Shown here: one piece after another, positions 61,894 through 64,000 of the stretch | How positions within the stretch are numbered: the stretch's first letter is position 1 | Layout: every line of letters starts with the position of its first letter | Assembly (NCBI GenBank): GCA_964654825.1 | Contig: CAZZKG010000014.1 | Coordinates: 7,346 to 71,345, forward strand | Origin: CAZZKG01 sp964654825 | Lineage (GTDB): Bacteria; Gemmatimonadota; CAZMKB01 | DNA: 64,000 nucleotides | Direction of reading: 5' to 3' | Position numbers and translations under genes: made by a program | The notes under the pieces: generated by a model | Told to the model about the DNA's origin: nothing | What the model saw: only the letters and a program-made list of their open reading frames with translations | Databases searched by the model: none

Positions 61894-63573
61894 ATGAAGA
61901 GGGACCTCAGAAATCTCTCGGATCACGTGCACGGCCTCCTCATTATCGGCGGAGGTATCTACGGGGCGACTGCCGCGAGGGATGCCGTACTGCGGGGTCT
62001 TTCGGTCGCACTCGTCGAGAAGGGTGACTTCGGCGGCGCTACGTCCATGAACAGCCTGAAGACCGTCCACGGAGGGCTGAGGTACCTGCAGCAGCTGGAT
62101 TTTGCAAGGATGCGTGAGTCGATCGGTGAGCGGAACACACTCATGCGTATCGCACCCCATCTCGTCCAACCGATCCCCTTTCTCATACCAACCTATGGCC
62201 ACCTGCAAAAAGGGAGAGAGGCGCTCTTCCTGGCTCTCAAGATTACCGACCTCGTGGGATTTGACAGGAACAGGGGGCTCGACCCATCACGATCCATCGC
62301 ACCGGGGAAAACGATTTCTGTGGAGGAATGCCGTCGGTTGATCCCGGGGATTCGGCCTGAAGGGCTGACGGGTGGTGCGATATGGCATGATTGCCTGATG
62401 TACAGTACCGAGCGGCTCCTCCTGTCATTTCTCCAATCAGCCGCTCTTGGCGGTGCGGCTCTTGCCAACTACATGGAAGCCTCCCGATTCATTATCGAAA
62501 AGGGTACGGTGAAAGGAGTCATCGCACAGGATCTCCTCACCGGCGAGGAGCTGGAGATAAGGGCAAAAGTAACTCTCAACCTGAGCGGTCCGTGGCTGAA
62601 CCAGGTGGTCGGTAATGCCCTGAAGAAACCTTCGCTGAGACTGATTCATCCCTCGAAAGCGATGAACATCGTCGTGAAACAGATCTTCGAATACCATGCA
62701 GTGGGCTTACCCAGCAGTCACACCTACTACGTGGGAGAGCGTGCGGTGAGAACAGGCTCCCGGTATCTTTTCACCATACCGTGGCGGGGGCACACGATCA
62801 TCGGCACAACTCACCTCCCCTACGACGGCAGCCCTGATGAGTTCAGGGTGACCGACGATGATATTACCCAGTTTCTCGAGGAAGTGAACAATGCCTACCC
62901 GGCCCTCGGGCTCGGGCGGGATGATGTGCTGTTCGCCTACGGCGGCCTTCTCCCGATGACTCCTGAAAGCGTAAACCGGGATATGGTCGACCTTGTAAAA
63001 CATTACCGGATTCTTGATCACGGTAAGGAGGACGGGCTGGAGGGTCTCATTTCCGTAGTCGGTGTAAAGTACACCACGGCCAGGGATGTCGCGGAAAAAG
63101 CCGTCGACTGCGTGTTCAGAAAACTGGGGTTCAGCCCCACGAAGTCTCACTCCGCTCAGCGGCCAGTCTATGGGGGAGACATCGACCGGTTCGATGCGTT
63201 CGTTACCGAAAGCAAAAAGGACAAACCGGCTGAAATGTCTGATGATGCTTTCGATTACTTCCTTCACTGCTACGGATCACATTACAGAGATGTACTCGCA
63301 AGCACCGGAGAAGCCCCCTCCCTGATGGAGACCCTGAGCGAATCCAGGCCGGTTACGGGTATTCAGGTCGTACACGCCGTCCGCGAAGAAATGGCCGTCA
63401 GACTTTCCGACATCGTAATGCGCCGGACAGAACTCGGAAGCACCGGATCCCCGGGTAGAGATGCTCTCGAATCGTGTGCCCGGCTGATGGGGACGGAGCT
63501 GGGCTGGAGCAGCGACAGGTTGAAACAGGAGCTGGCCGAAGTTAACTCCCTCTTTGCGAACTTCCGGAATTGA
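61894..63573 (+). CDS. Glycerol-3-phosphate dehydrogenase (FAD, GlpD/GlpA type)
   Basis: 559 aa. LIIGGGIYGATAARDAVLRGLSVALVEKGDFGGATS binds FAD (~11-46), SLKTVHGGLRYLQQLD follows, and FTIPWRGHTIIGTTHLPYDG (~290) and the C-terminal DAO_C region (~400-520) complete the family pattern. It oxidises glycerol-3-phosphate to dihydroxyacetone phosphate at the membrane. No glpK or glpF is next to it. Confidence 0.92.
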   Translation: MKRDLRNLSDHVHGLLIIGGGIYGATAARDAVLRGLSVALVEKGDFGGATSMNSLKTVHGGLRYLQQLDFARMRESIGERNTLMRIAPHLVQPIPFLIPTYGHLQKGREALFLALKITDLVGFDRNRGLDPSRSIAPGKTISVEECRRLIPGIRPEGLTGGAIWHDCLMYSTERLLLSFLQSAALGGAALANYMEASRFIIEKGTVKGVIAQDLLTGEELEIRAKVTLNLSGPWLNQVVGNALKKPSLRLIHPSKAMNIVVKQIFEYHAVGLPSSHTYYVGERAVRTGSRYLFTIPWRGHTIIGTTHLPYDGSPDEFRVTDDDITQFLEEVNNAYPALGLGRDDVLFAYGGLLPMTPESVNRDMVDLVKHYRILDHGKEDGLEGLISVVGVKYTTARDVAEKAVDCVFRKLGFSPTKSHSAQRPVYGGDIDRFDAFVTESKKDKPAEMSDDAFDYFLHCYGSHYRDVLASTGEAPSLMETLSESRPVTGIQVVHAVREEMAVRLSDIVMRRTELGSTGSPGRDALESCARLMGTELGWSSDRLKQELAEVNSLFANFRN

Positions 63574-64000
63574 CCATTCAATACTGTCTCTGAGGGTAAC
63601 AGAACAACCCGCTGCCGAGGCGTTTCTTTCCATCGACTTCCCCCGTTTCCACTTCGAATTCACGCCCACCGGAATAATAACCGGTGGTGATGACATGCCG
63701 AACATCTTTCCAGGAACCTTCGCCCTGTACCAGAACTACCCGAACCCGTTCAACCCACAGACTACGATTACCTTCGATGTGGGAGGAGAGCCGGGGACCG
63801 TGTGCGAGGTGAATCTCGCAATCTACGACGTGCGGGGGAGGTTGGTGAGGACCCTGGTCGATGGGAAGCTCGAAGCCGGTCGGCACAGCGTGGTGTGGGA
63901 CGGGAGAAACAGCGGCGGCCGGATGGCATCGGGAGTCTATTTCTACAACCTCGAGACCGAGGCCGGAAGGTTAACGAGGAAGATGACGGCGATCAGGTGA
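63554..64000 (+). pseudogene. Orphan C-terminal sorting (FlgD-like) domain
   Basis: 148 codons to a stop at the window edge. Residues ~57-148 are a complete FlgD-like sorting module: LYQNYPNPFNPQTTITF, AIYDVRGRLVRTL, VVWDGRNSGG, ASGVYFYNLE, RKMTAI. No signal peptide or functional domain precedes it: the open frame starts inside the glpD-type gene, at a TTG without a ribosome site. Best read as the tail of a secreted protein whose front was lost by deletion or rearrangement. Confidence 0.7.

Noticed and set aside
61612..62208. 198-codon minus-strand open frame upstream of the glpD-type gene
   Set aside because: It overlaps the FAD-binding coding region antisense and the consensus plus promoter; no motif.

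Overview
This 64 kb bacterial window is GC-rich by eye. It carries one chromosomal fragment with about 50 protein genes packed into short operons. No rRNA, tRNA, CRISPR array, phage or complete insertion sequence was recognised. Three features point to the FCB superphylum or a related uncultured lineage (Krumholzibacteriota/Eisenbacteria-like; inference only). They are secreted proteins ending in a FlgD-like module with the QNYPNPFNP motif, a PorX-type response regulator (receiver plus PglZ), and an OmpA-family envelope protein. Promoters are near-consensus sigma70 (TTGACA, 17 bp, TATAAT-like), and Shine-Dalgarno sites are strong.

Layout. 1-169: start of a peptide ABC-transporter ATPase (minus). 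337-4155: two secreted proteins with C-terminal sorting modules. 4369-9173: glycine cleavage operon gcvH-gcvPA-UPF0173-gcvPB-lipM, with its own LipM-like octanoyltransferase but no gcvT. 9325-9408: REP/MITE-like inverted repeat. 9407-11246: a conserved unknown gene and a DUF3108 gene. 11243-17097: minus-strand surface polysaccharide operon (initiating sugar-phosphate transferase, flippase, glycosyltransferases). 17554-19456: an OmpA-family protein and its paralogue, sharing a tandem domain I do not recognise. 19524-28065: plus-strand polysaccharide operon (glycosyltransferases, acetyltransferase, pyruvyltransferase, methyltransferase, exported glycosidase-like protein), including one glycosyltransferase that lost its middle. 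28090-38720: GDSL hydrolase, then the hexose/pentose-phosphate operon tkt, tal-pgi fusion, gnd, zwf, glk, pgl. 38836-42135: a HEAT/zinc-finger/pRiA4b-ORF3 gene lying between two copies of the 3' end of a sodium:alanine symporter. 42268-42610: a cysteine-rich 55-aa gene followed by a structured, terminated RNA. 43046-45610: subtilisin-like protease, divergent from porX (45954). 47530-52879: lipopolysaccharide-type genes (GT9, GT4, GT2, O-antigen ligase, GT2). 52978-57741: exported MsrA and a four-gene Mn/Zn ABC transporter whose two permeases both carry winged-helix-like tails. 57858-64000: a 45-aa membrane peptide, MFS transporter, DoxX, GNAT, M48 protease, GlpD-type dehydrogenase and an orphan sorting-domain fragment.

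Taken together the genes describe a diderm heterotroph. It has an elaborate surface glycan, exports proteins by a type IX-like route under PorX, ferments or respires sugars through an oxidative pentose-phosphate branch, and uses glycine cleavage for one-carbon supply. The likeliest undescribed elements are the tandem domain at 17.6-19.4 kb, the symporter-tail/HEAT cassette, the RNA next to the 55-aa protein, and the permease winged-helix tails.
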